The position numbers and the translations under genes are program-made. Under the pieces are notes generated by a model. It was not told the origin of the DNA, ran no database searches, and saw nothing but the letters and a program-made list of their open reading frames with translations. Shown here one piece after another: positions 25,654 to 32,667 of a stretch of DNA of 39,574 nucleotides. How positions within the stretch are numbered: position 1 is the first letter of the stretch; every line of letters starts with the position of its first letter. Source of the DNA: an uncultured Paludibacter sp. (lineage in GTDB: Bacteria > Bacteroidota > Bacteroidia > Bacteroidales > Paludibacteraceae); contig CALCBD010000036.1 in NCBI GenBank assembly GCA_937897985.1, positions 1 to 39,574 of the forward strand. The letters run 5' to 3'.

Positions 25654-25661
25654 CAAAAGTA
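25654..25661 (-). promoter_or_regulatory. Putative -7 box of the PUL operon
   Basis: On the minus strand this reads TACTTTTG, fitting the Bacteroidota -7 consensus TAnnTTTG. It leaves an untranslated leader of roughly 60 bases before susC. No clear -33 TTG is seen at the expected distance, which is common in promoters that need an activator such as a SusR-like protein. Confidence 0.5.
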
Positions 25662-25794
25662 TAAACACTAATCTTCCATTATTCTCTATAGAATAAGAAT
25701 GTAGTAACTTAAATGATTTGTTATGTTTAATATACTAATAATCAATATAATGATTAAATAAACACGTCGTAAAAATGTAGTAGAATTAGAAACA

Positions 25795-25827
25795 AAAAAA
25801 GGCTTTTCATTTGGGAAAGCCTTTTTT
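25795..25827 (-). terminator. Terminator of the SusR-like gene
   Basis: AAAAAAGGCTTT (25795-25806) and AAAGCCTTTTTT (25816-25827) form a perfect 12-bp stem around a 9-base loop. A U-tract follows on either strand. It lies 20 bases past the regulator stop and separates it from the susC promoter region, so the regulator and the structural genes are separate transcripts. Confidence 0.85.
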
Positions 25828-25847
25828 ATAATACAGAATATAGTGTC

Positions 25848-27494
25848 TTATTCCTTATTAGCACCTATCAACATAACCTTTTCTTCAAATTCATCTCGTT
25901 GCCCGATGGCTTTGTTTCTAATTTTTGTACGATAGTTATAAATAGTAGATAGCGAACAGCGTAAAAAATGAGAAATTTTTACACTGTCCGAAATCCCCAA
26001 CCGTATTAGTGCGTAAATGCGTAGTTCAGTGTTCAGCAACTGCCCCTGTCTGAGTTGAAGATATTCATCATCTACAAGCAATTTTTTAAATTCTTCGACA
26101 AAGTCAGGAAAAAGTTGTAAGAAAGTTATATCAAAATTGGTGTAAAACTCTTTCAACTCATCTTCGATAAATTGCTTGGATTTTATAGCCTGAAATAAAT
26201 CTTCTACCTTGCCGGAAGTAGCCGTTTTATTTAAACTGCGACGATAATTATCTAGTTTGTCAATATATTCAGAGCATTGATCCATGTATCGTCCAATGTA
26301 TTCTTCTTTAATTAAGTTGCTTTCAGATAATGTTCGATTCGTGTCTTTTATTTCGCTGTTAATTTTTGATAGTTCATTATTTAAATCATTCAGCTGTTTG
26401 TTCGCAAAACTCAAACTTTGACGAGCAATAGCAACCTTTTTCATTTGACGGTAGACAAAGAAAATTGCAATCATAAGTAAAATCGACAAAATACTTACAA
26501 TAATAATAGTTTTCATCATTAAACGTTGTCTTGATTCCGTCTGGTGTTGATAAGCCTTATCAATGATTGGCATCATCTTTGAGATCTCATATGTTCTTAA
26601 ACGGGCATTACAAAACAACGCATCGTCCAATGAACGTTTCATATACTTATAAGCACGGTCTACATCTCCATCTTCAAACAACAAAAATGCCAGGTTTCGC
26701 AATGAAATATATTCTTTGGTTGCAGATTTTATATCATTAATTGCAGATATAATAAGCCATATTTTTTCCTGTTCTCTTTCTCTTTGACCATGGTAAGCTA
26801 ATGCAATTGAATAGGCTATTATTGCTCTTTCGTGAATATCACTTTTTATTTGGGGATAGTAGTTTAAAAGCAATTGTAATGATTCATCATATTTTCTTTC
26901 TGCATTCAACTTGTCTGATTGAACCATAATATACGTGCTAGAGCTTGGAGGATTAATAATAAGCAATGTGTCTCTGTAGGCATTGATTAGATTCTCATAT
27001 TGTCTCTTTGCTTGTGTCGAAATTGTGTAATCTGCCATAAACCCATAAACGGTACGATATATATAAAAATAATATGGCTTTAAATCATGTAAATCATTTA
27101 TAGAAATGGAAGCTAAGACGTCCATTGACTCCTTATACAATCCGGTAATACCCATTATGTCTGCTAAATTTAACTGGGAGTCAATTATATCGCGAGGATT
27201 ATTGAGCTTTTCAGCAATCTCTAATTTTTTTCTAGCATACGTTAATGACGAATCAGATTTATATACTTTATATTCGTCAAATAATTTTCCACAAATCTGG
27301 TAGCGTTGATCATATGCAGAAGTGTATTTCAACAACTCTTTCAATTTATTCAATTGTTCTTCCTTTTGATTTGAATAGAATTGATAATTATCAACTGTTT
27401 TATCAAGTTCATTGAGGAGAGAATCAATTTTATTCGATGCAGAAAGTATAATAGGGATCAGAATAAAGCAAAAGAAAGTGTATAATTTTTTCAT
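25848..27494 (-). CDS. SusR-like transcriptional regulator (DUF6377)
   Basis: From ATG 27494 (MKKLYTFFCFILIPIILSAS) this is a 548-residue membrane regulator; a start eight codons upstream is possible. A signal/anchor is followed by a periplasmic TPR-like region (about 20-320). A transmembrane helix follows (TIIIVSILSILLMIAIFFVY), then a coiled coil (SFANKQLNDLNNELSKINS). The C-terminal domain has an HTH-like end: LRIYALIRLGISDSVKISHF and SLSTIYNYRTKIRNKA. This layout is that of SusR of the Bacteroides starch locus and its DUF6377 relatives. It probably senses isomaltose-type sugars in the periplasm and activates susC transcription. It is transcribed in the same direction as the PUL. Confidence 0.88.
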   Translation of the reverse strand: MKKLYTFFCFILIPIILSASNKIDSLLNELDKTVDNYQFYSNQKEEQLNKLKELLKYTSAYDQRYQICGKLFDEYKVYKSDSSLTYARKKLEIAEKLNNPRDIIDSQLNLADIMGITGLYKESMDVLASISINDLHDLKPYYFYIYRTVYGFMADYTISTQAKRQYENLINAYRDTLLIINPPSSSTYIMVQSDKLNAERKYDESLQLLLNYYPQIKSDIHERAIIAYSIALAYHGQREREQEKIWLIISAINDIKSATKEYISLRNLAFLLFEDGDVDRAYKYMKRSLDDALFCNARLRTYEISKMMPIIDKAYQHQTESRQRLMMKTIIIVSILSILLMIAIFFVYRQMKKVAIARQSLSFANKQLNDLNNELSKINSEIKDTNRTLSESNLIKEEYIGRYMDQCSEYIDKLDNYRRSLNKTATSGKVEDLFQAIKSKQFIEDELKEFYTNFDITFLQLFPDFVEEFKKLLVDDEYLQLRQGQLLNTELRIYALIRLGISDSVKISHFLRCSLSTIYNYRTKIRNKAIGQRDEFEEKVMLIGANKE

Positions 27495-27515
27495 CTCAGT
27501 TGTATTATTGAAATA

Positions 27516-27523
27516 CAAATATA
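27516..27523 (-). promoter_or_regulatory. Possible -7 box of the SusR-like gene
   Basis: On the minus strand this reads TATATTTG (TAnnTTTG), about 22 bases before the chosen ATG. No good -33 box is at the right distance, so this is tentative. Confidence 0.35.
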
Positions 27524-27603
27524 CGTATTTTGCTCAAGTTTATTTTTACTTCGAATTAATTTAGATTATTTTTTTAAGTCTAATAGTAATTTGATTATTT
27601 TTC

Positions 27604-27653
27604 AGTGCAAGGTGCAAGTGTTTCTATCTATATAGAAACTTGCACCTTGCACT
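27604..27653. repeat. 50-base near-perfect hairpin
   Basis: AGTGCAAGGTGCAAG (27604-27618) is the exact reverse complement of CTTGCACCTTGCACT (27639-27653). Inside it TTTCTAT/ATAGAAA continue the stem after a small bulge. The outer arm itself holds a direct repeat GTGCAAG-GTGCAAG. There is no T-run on either side, so it is not a standard terminator. It lies about 110 bases upstream of the SusR-like start. A MITE-like remnant, a regulator site or an element end are possible. Confidence 0.7.
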
Positions 27654-27786
27654 AAGTATAAATAATTCATTATTTGACAGTTGCATATATCAAATTTATT
27701 GTGTATATTTGAACCTGAAAGTTAAGCAGACAAACGTAAGTCATTGACAGTCAAAAGACGCTCTTTTTAATATATTTCCTAATTCG

Positions 27787-27801
27787 TACCCCATAAGGGT
27801 A
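27787..27801. promoter_or_regulatory. Dyad TACCC-CATAA-GGGTA
   Basis: This dyad has the same half-sites as TACCC-AAT-GGGTA at 3802-3814 beside rteC, with a 5-base rather than 3-base spacer. It lies in the non-coding stretch 27524-28117, where I see no gene; a 70-codon minus-strand frame there overlaps the dyads and a terminator and looks spurious. It may be a site for an element regulator or recombinase. Confidence 0.35.
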
Positions 27802-27840
27802 TACATATAGGTAAATAACTGAATTACAATAGGATATATA

Positions 27841-27867
27841 GGGAGGTTCATAAACCTCTCTCTCCGC
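27841..27867 (+). other. tRNA-Ser 3'-end-like fragment, candidate attachment site
   Basis: The sequence ends CCTCTCTCTCCGC, as tRNA-Ser genes of Bacteroidota commonly do, and is followed by a terminator. GGAGG and CCTCT could form a T-stem, but around an 8-base rather than a 7-base loop. No 5' part of a tRNA (an expected CGGAGAG acceptor strand) is upstream. Many integrases use tRNA 3' ends and leave such fragments at element junctions. The same bases also form a plain hairpin GAGGTT-CATA-AACCTC, so the tRNA reading is tentative. Confidence 0.3.
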
Positions 27868-27891
27868 AAACACAAAAACAAAAAAAACAGC

Positions 27892-27923
27892 AAAGCCCGT
27901 AAAATTAATGATTTACGGGCTTT
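27892..27923 (+). terminator. Strong intrinsic terminator
   Basis: AAAGCCCGTAAA (27892-27903) and TTTACGGGCTTT (27912-27923) form a perfect 12-bp stem with an 8-base loop, followed by TCTATTTTT. No complete gene ends just upstream on the plus strand, so it may be left over from a tRNA or other gene cut off by integration. Confidence 0.8.
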
Positions 27924-27981
27924 TCTATTTTTGGATATAATCAAAATATTCAAAAAATATCAAACTTAAGGAGACCTGTTC

Positions 27982-28117
27982 GGGTACCCAAAGATTTTGA
28001 AGTTCCGGGTAACCGAATTTGCTCAAAATACATTCATTATCAAGTCGTTCACATTTTGAACATCTTGTATAAAAATTTAAGAAAACGTATTTTTGAACAC
28101 TTTAAAAGGTAACCGAA
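27982..28117. promoter_or_regulatory. GGGTA/GGTAACCG repeats upstream of the integrase gene
   Basis: The palindrome GGGTACCC lies at 27982-27989. GGTAACCGAA occurs at 28008-28017 and again at 28108-28117, exactly 100 bases apart, with the second copy touching the integrase ATG. A repeated short word near an int gene is what arm-type recombinase sites or an autoregulatory site would look like. Confidence 0.4.
28065..28095 (+). promoter_or_regulatory. Integrase promoter
   Basis: TATTTTTG at 28088-28095 fits TAnnTTTG, with TTG at 28065-28067 as a -33 element 20 bases upstream. Transcription would start about 15 bases before the integrase ATG and directly before the second GGTAACCG copy. Confidence 0.55.
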
Positions 28118-29365
28118 ATGAACACAAAACTATCCATTCTCTTTTATGCAAAGAGAGCAAAAACCACATCCGACGGATTAATCCCTATTTATCTAAGAGT
28201 AACAGTTGATGGAGAACGTATTGAGCTAAGCACAAAGCGCTATGTTCAACCTGAAAAATGGTCCGTTGAAGGCAGCTGTATGAAAGGTACGAGTGCAGAA
28301 TCCAAATCAATCAATTCATACCTGGACGCATTAAAAGCACAGGTCTATGAATATCAACAACAACTTATCAGGGAAGATGAAATCGTCAATGCTGAAAATA
28401 TGCGAAACAAGATTTTAGGTGTTGGCAAAAAGAAATATATGCTTGTGCCAATTTTCAAACAGCACAACAATGACATAAAAGCATTACTTGGGAAAGAATA
28501 TGCCCCTGCTACTTACGAGCGTTACGAAACCTCACTTAAACATACCGTTGATTTTATGATGTGGAAATACAAAGTTACGGATATGAATATACAGAAAATC
28601 GATCACGAATTTATTACCGGTTACGAGTTCTATTTAAAGTCTGAATGCAATTGTTGTCAAAACACCGCAACAAAATACATCAAAAATTTTGGTAAAATTA
28701 TCCGTATTTGCTTGGCAAACGGATGGATTCAAAAAGATCCGTTTATAAAATATAAAGGCAAAGTCATTGAAGTTGAAAGAGCTTTCCTTTCCGAAGATGA
28801 GATTGATACTATTTTCAATAAAGAATTTGTATCTGAACGTTTGAACCAAGTTAGAGATATTTTCTTATTTAGTTGTTTTACGGGTCTAGCATATGCTGAT
28901 GTTAAGAAACTATCGAGGAAAAATATAAACATTGGCATTGATGGCGACCAATGGATTTTTATAAACAGAACCAAAACCGATACCAGGTCAAATATACCAA
29001 TATTGCCAATCGCTTCAGCTATCTTGGATAAATACAAAGACCATCCACAAGCGGTTAATCAGGATAAACTCTTGCCTATTTTAAGCAATCAAAAAATGAA
29101 TGCTTACTTGAAAGAAATTGCGGATGTTTGCGGAATCAATAAAATCTTAACTTTCCATATTGCGCGGCATACATTTGCAACTACTGTTACCCTATCTAAT
29201 GGCATTCCTATTGAAAGTGTTTCCAAAATGTTAGGACATAAAAATCTTAAAACCACTCAACATTATGCAAAAATATTGGATTTAAAAGTCAGTAACGATA
29301 TGAAATTATTGAAAGATAAGTTTAGACTAGAAAAGCAAGTGCAAAAGAAAAATTCAGTTGGGTAA
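28118..29365 (+). CDS. int: IntDOT-like tyrosine recombinase / integrase
   Basis: This 415-residue integrase has an N-terminal arm-binding domain (about 1-90, LSILFYAKRAKTTSDGLIPI), a SAM-like core-binding domain (about 110-205) and the catalytic domain (about 220-400). The catalytic set is Lys286 (NRTKTD), His347 and Arg350 (HIARHTFAT), His374 (LGHKN) and nucleophile Tyr383 (QHYAKI). The usual Arg I in TGLRY is Ala258 here (FTGLAYADV). IntDOT also lacks Arg I, so the enzyme is probably active and belongs to that group. It is transcribed away from the PUL. It could serve an element that includes the PUL or a separate one to the right. Confidence 0.9.
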   Translation: MNTKLSILFYAKRAKTTSDGLIPIYLRVTVDGERIELSTKRYVQPEKWSVEGSCMKGTSAESKSINSYLDALKAQVYEYQQQLIREDEIVNAENMRNKILGVGKKKYMLVPIFKQHNNDIKALLGKEYAPATYERYETSLKHTVDFMMWKYKVTDMNIQKIDHEFITGYEFYLKSECNCCQNTATKYIKNFGKIIRICLANGWIQKDPFIKYKGKVIEVERAFLSEDEIDTIFNKEFVSERLNQVRDIFLFSCFTGLAYADVKKLSRKNINIGIDGDQWIFINRTKTDTRSNIPILPIASAILDKYKDHPQAVNQDKLLPILSNQKMNAYLKEIADVCGINKILTFHIARHTFATTVTLSNGIPIESVSKMLGHKNLKTTQHYAKILDLKVSNDMKLLKDKFRLEKQVQKKNSVG

Positions 29366-29682
29366 AATTTATATATTTATAACTAACATTACCACTATAA
29401 GTGTAAAAAATGAAAAACAGAAGCTTTAGAGGCAAAATAATTTGAGAGAATAACTGTTAATAAATTATGCCTAAACGTGATAGCTGACCCATATCACCAA
29501 AGCCACAGAAGCCAATGTTAAAGCAAAAACTTTGTCTAAAAGTACAATTTAGCATCCCTCAATAAATCAAATTCATAAAAACTACACTTAAAAAAAGATA
29601 TTGCAAACAATAGGTTGGCAGAGTTTAGTTTATGGAATTAAACCATAGTAAACAAAATATTACATATTTTTTTCAAGTTTAT

Positions 29683-29713
29683 TTTGATTGTTGAATATTT
29701 TGTTTTACATTTG
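29683..29713 (+). promoter_or_regulatory. Promoter of the TetR-efflux operon
   Basis: TTTG at 29683-29686 (-33) and TACATTTG at 29706-29713 (-7, TAnnTTTG) are 19 bases apart, a good match to the Bacteroidota consensus. The predicted start falls inside the TetR operator-like palindrome. Confidence 0.7.
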
Positions 29714-29716
29714 CAA

Positions 29717-29730
29717 AGTGAATATTCACT
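29717..29730. promoter_or_regulatory. TetR operator-like palindrome O1
   Basis: AGTGAATATTCACT is a perfect 14-base palindrome just downstream of the -7 box and 18 bases before the tetR ATG. A dimeric repressor bound here would block transcription. Close copies lie at 30711-30724 and 31332-31343. Confidence 0.75.
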
Positions 29731-29748
29731 AACATTACAAAAATTAGT

Positions 29749-30342
29749 ATGATATCAGAATTATCAGATAGACAAAAAGAAATAATTGAAGTTTCTCTCA
29801 CTCTAATTGCAGAAAATGGAATTCAAGGGCTCACAATTAAAAATCTAGCAAAAAGAATTGGATTTTCTGAATCTGCAATTTACCGCCATTACGAAAACAA
29901 AATTGAGATTTTAGTGGCTATTTTAAACTATTTCAAGGAAAATACCGAGTATCTCTTTACAGCTGAATTGAATGCAAAATGTGATGCGCTTACAAAAATA
30001 GATCACCTTTTCCAAAATCAGTTTAGAATTTTTGACAATTCTCCATCGTTGGTAGCGGTTATTTTTTCAGAAGAACTTTTCAGGAATGAAGCCATCCTGG
30101 TGAAAAAAGTATCTGAAATTATGGATAATAGCTTTGAAACATTAACCAGTATCATCAGGGAAGGACAGGAAAATGGTGAACTCCGGAATGATGTAAAAGC
30201 ACAACATTTGGCAGTAGTAGTTATGGGAACTCTGCGTTTATTTGTAAAACAATGGCAAATGTCAGGTTATGCTTTTAGTTTATTTGAGAAAGGTAATCAA
30301 CTATCAAATTCAGTAAAAATATTAGTAACAAATAAAATTTAA
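29749..30342 (+). CDS. TetR/AcrR family repressor
   Basis: This 197-residue protein has an N-terminal HTH (LTIKNLAKRIGFSESAIYRH, about 25-45) with the usual YRHYENKIEIL that follows. The C-terminal ligand-binding domain is helical and ends with RLFVKQWQMSGYAFSLF. It is the first gene of the efflux operon and sits directly behind a palindromic operator, so autorepression and control of the pump are likely. The inducer cannot be read from the sequence. Confidence 0.88.
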   Translation: MISELSDRQKEIIEVSLTLIAENGIQGLTIKNLAKRIGFSESAIYRHYENKIEILVAILNYFKENTEYLFTAELNAKCDALTKIDHLFQNQFRIFDNSPSLVAVIFSEELFRNEAILVKKVSEIMDNSFETLTSIIREGQENGELRNDVKAQHLAVVVMGTLRLFVKQWQMSGYAFSLFEKGNQLSNSVKILVTNKI

Positions 30343-30345
30343 AAA

Positions 30346-30684
30346 ATGGAAATCAAAAAAGTACAGGAGATACAAACTGAAAACACTCTACACAAAGTGG
30401 ATGTCAGGAAATTGTATAATAAAGATAGTGCACAAGTGATGCACATTACACTTCAACCAGGCGAAGCATTAAAGCCTCACATTACTCCCGTAGATGTTTT
30501 TTTCTATGTGCTTGAAGGAACACCGGAAATTCTTATAGGCAAAGAGAAAATAGAAGTGTCAGCAGACAGTTTAATTGAAAGCCCAAAGAACATTGTACAT
30601 TGCTTATACAATAATTCAAAAAAAATAGTTAGAATTTTAGTTGTGAAAGCTCCAAGACCAACTTCTCAATCAAAGCTTCTATAA
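30346..30684 (+). CDS. Small cupin-domain protein
   Basis: This 112-residue protein is a single cupin barrel. The first cupin motif reads LQPGEALKPHITPVDVFFYVLEG; the second is around ESPKNIVHCLYNNSKK. His in KPH and His in VHC are possible metal ligands, though the set looks incomplete. It begins 3 bases after the tetR stop, so the two are coupled. Small cupins often act as metal-dependent isomerases, dioxygenases or sensors; the function here is unknown. Confidence 0.8.
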   Translation: MEIKKVQEIQTENTLHKVDVRKLYNKDSAQVMHITLQPGEALKPHITPVDVFFYVLEGTPEILIGKEKIEVSADSLIESPKNIVHCLYNNSKKIVRILVVKAPRPTSQSKLL

Positions 30685-30710
30685 GTTAAAAAAATTTGAG
30701 CATCATTGTT

Positions 30711-30724
30711 AGTGTACATTCACT
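30711..30724. promoter_or_regulatory. TetR operator-like site O2
   Basis: AGTGTACATTCACT differs from the perfect palindrome at 29717-29730 at two positions and lies 16 bases before the second tetR-like gene. TACATTCA at 30715-30722 is a weak -7 box inside it. Confidence 0.6.
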
Positions 30725-30740
30725 TACAAAGTAGAAAAAT

Positions 30741-31292
30741 ATGACTGCACAGCAAAATAAAATAACAGAAAAAGCCGTCAAAATAATAATAAATTCCGGC
30801 TTAGAAGAACTTACAGTTCATAACTTAGCTGACGAACTTCAAATGAAGGAAAGCGATCTTTACCAACAATTAAAAAAAAATGATGATATAATTCTAATTT
30901 TGTTATTAAGCTTTGAGAGTGACATTGTTGATTTATTAAAGGAAATTGAACAATCAGGCGATACGACCGAAAATAAACTGAAAATCCTTTTTAAAATGCT
31001 CTATTTCATTTTTCTTCAAAAACCATATTACCTCAACATTATTTTCGATAAAAAATTGAAAGAGAGGGAAGAAAGTGTTAAGAATTCATTACTTCTGATT
31101 CGGAAGATGGCAGAGAATTATTTGACTGTCTTAATTGATAATGGTAAAAGTGAAAACACTTTCAAAACAACTTTATCAACGAAGGTTCTGGTAAATAAAA
31201 TATTATTAGGTTTTAGAACTTATATGAAAGATGAACAACTTTTGCAGGAAGTAATACTTGAAATGAAAAAATTAAAAACATCAAAAGATTAA
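30741..31292 (+). CDS. Second TetR-like regulator
   Basis: This 183-residue protein has a TetR-type N-terminus (AVKIIINSGLEELTVHNLADEL, then QMKESDLYQQLKKNDDIILIL), more diverged than the first TetR. The C-terminal part is helical and Lys-rich. It has its own operator-like site (30711-30724) and is followed 6 bases later by the TolC gene, so it is probably co-transcribed with the pump. Two TetR proteins in one pump operon is unusual. Confidence 0.8.
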   Translation: MTAQQNKITEKAVKIIINSGLEELTVHNLADELQMKESDLYQQLKKNDDIILILLLSFESDIVDLLKEIEQSGDTTENKLKILFKMLYFIFLQKPYYLNIIFDKKLKEREESVKNSLLLIRKMAENYLTVLIDNGKSENTFKTTLSTKVLVNKILLGFRTYMKDEQLLQEVILEMKKLKTSKD

Positions 31293-31298
31293 CATAAA

Positions 31299-32654
31299 AT
31301 GAAAATGAAAAAAAAATTATTCATTTGGTTGGTGAACATTCACAAATCAAAATATATATTTCTTCTTTGGTTTGGAATATTCTTATCGCTTAGCAGTAAT
31401 GCACAAGTGTGGACCTTGCAGCAATGTATTGACACAGCACAAGTATATAATAAAAATCTTCAAATAAGCCGGAACAACATGGCTTTGGGGAATGAAAAAC
31501 ATAGTGAATCTAAAGCCAATCTTATCCCAAAAATCAGTTTGAACGCCGATTACAAATATTTTGCTGAATTACCCTACCAATTGATGCCGCAATCAGCTTT
31601 TGGAGGACCAGAAGGAATGTATAAGGAAGTGCAAATGAGTGTGCCGCATAATATAAACGCTAATCTGCAAATGACAATACCGTTATACAATCCACAATTA
31701 TATGGTGCAATCAAAGCTAGTAAAATAGCTTCTGAGTTAAACAGTCTTCAGTATAAAAAAACAGAAGAGCAGATTTATTTTGAAATCTCCAATCTTTATT
31801 ACAATCTCCAAATTCTAAGTCATCAAAAAGCTTTCATCGACAGTAATCTAATAAATACCACTAAGCTACTTGATAACCTTCATTTACTGTATACAGAGCA
31901 AATGATAAAGAAAAGTGATGTTTCGAAAGTGGAATTACAGAAAGAACAGTTAACAACTCAGATTGAATTGGTGCGCAACAACTATGAACAAGTACTAAAT
32001 GCACTGAAGTTTGCAATGGGAATCCCATATCAGCAAACGATACAAATTGATACTGAAATTGAAAAAAAAGAACTAATACATTACACCCCAATTTCATCAA
32101 TAGATTTACAATTGGTGGTTGCACAAAACAAACTTCTTTCCAGCGAATTAAGTACATTGAAAAATTCACGTTTACCCACTGTCTCAATTTTTGGAAATTA
32201 TGGACAAACTGGCTTCGGTTACGATGAAAAACCCAACAATTTTCTAAATTTCTATCCTACTGCTTTTGTTGGTTTGCAGCTGTCTGTTCCAGTCTTTAAC
32301 GGAACAGTTACCAAATGTAAAATCAATCAGAAAAAACTGGAAATTAAAAATAATCAGATACAATTTGATATGGCAAAAGAGCAAAACCAAATGCTTATTG
32401 AAAATGCGACCCGAGTTCGGCTTGTAAACCGACAAAACATTGAAAATAGCCAGAACCAAATCGAACTGGCGAGCACTATTTATAACGAAATGGTATTACA
32501 ACAAAGGGAAGGAACCGCTACCCTAACTGATATTCTCATGGCTGATAATGCCCTTCGTGAGGCGCAAAACAGCTATTTAATTGCCATCATCGAATTCCTG
32601 AAAGCCGATTTGGAACTGAAGAAACTAACAGGAAATATTTCATTAATAAAATAA
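31299..32654 (+). CDS. TolC-like outer-membrane efflux protein
   Basis: This 451-residue protein has an unusually long N-terminus (MKMKKKLFIWLVNIHKSK) before the hydrophobic signal core (YIFLLWFGIFLSLSSNAQ). The OEP repeats follow: WTLQQCIDTAQVYNKNLQIS at the start, long coiled-coil helices, and an internal second repeat (ISSIDLQLVVAQNKLLSSEL). It should form the outer-membrane exit duct of the tripartite pump with the next two genes. The extra N-terminal codons contain operator-like site O3, so the annotated start may be too early; no other Met precedes the signal core. Confidence 0.88.
   Translation: MKMKKKLFIWLVNIHKSKYIFLLWFGIFLSLSSNAQVWTLQQCIDTAQVYNKNLQISRNNMALGNEKHSESKANLIPKISLNADYKYFAELPYQLMPQSAFGGPEGMYKEVQMSVPHNINANLQMTIPLYNPQLYGAIKASKIASELNSLQYKKTEEQIYFEISNLYYNLQILSHQKAFIDSNLINTTKLLDNLHLLYTEQMIKKSDVSKVELQKEQLTTQIELVRNNYEQVLNALKFAMGIPYQQTIQIDTEIEKKELIHYTPISSIDLQLVVAQNKLLSSELSTLKNSRLPTVSIFGNYGQTGFGYDEKPNNFLNFYPTAFVGLQLSVPVFNGTVTKCKINQKKLEIKNNQIQFDMAKEQNQMLIENATRVRLVNRQNIENSQNQIELASTIYNEMVLQQREGTATLTDILMADNALREAQNSYLIAIIEFLKADLELKKLTGNISLIK
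31332..31343. promoter_or_regulatory. TetR operator-like site O3 within the tolC 5' end
   Basis: GTGAACATTCAC differs from the core of the first operator (GTGAATATTCAC) by one base. It overlaps codons 12-15 of the tolC gene. A repressor bound here would act as a road-block or control an internal start. Confidence 0.5.
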
Positions 32655-32667
32655 AAACATAAACATC

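Larger units (their letters stand above)
29366..29748. other. Intergenic region, integrase to efflux operon
   Basis: These 383 bases hold no convincing gene. The right end carries the promoter and operator of the tetR gene, listed separately. The rest is AT-rich, without strong repeats. Confidence 0.5.

Noticed and set aside
27604..27653. Reading the 50-base hairpin as a terminator
   Set aside because: No T-run follows on either strand and no gene ends nearby on either side.
27741..27953. 70-codon minus-strand open frame upstream of the integrase
   Set aside because: It runs through a terminator stem, a dyad and a hairpin, has a hydrophobic but patternless product and no neighbours in phase. 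Treated as chance.
29704..29714. Sequence close to the CTnDOT attachment core GTAnnTTTGC
   Set aside because: The bases TTACATTTGC also fit the -7 promoter box of the tetR gene, with a well-spaced -33 box. The promoter explains them fully, and no second copy was seen at an element end.
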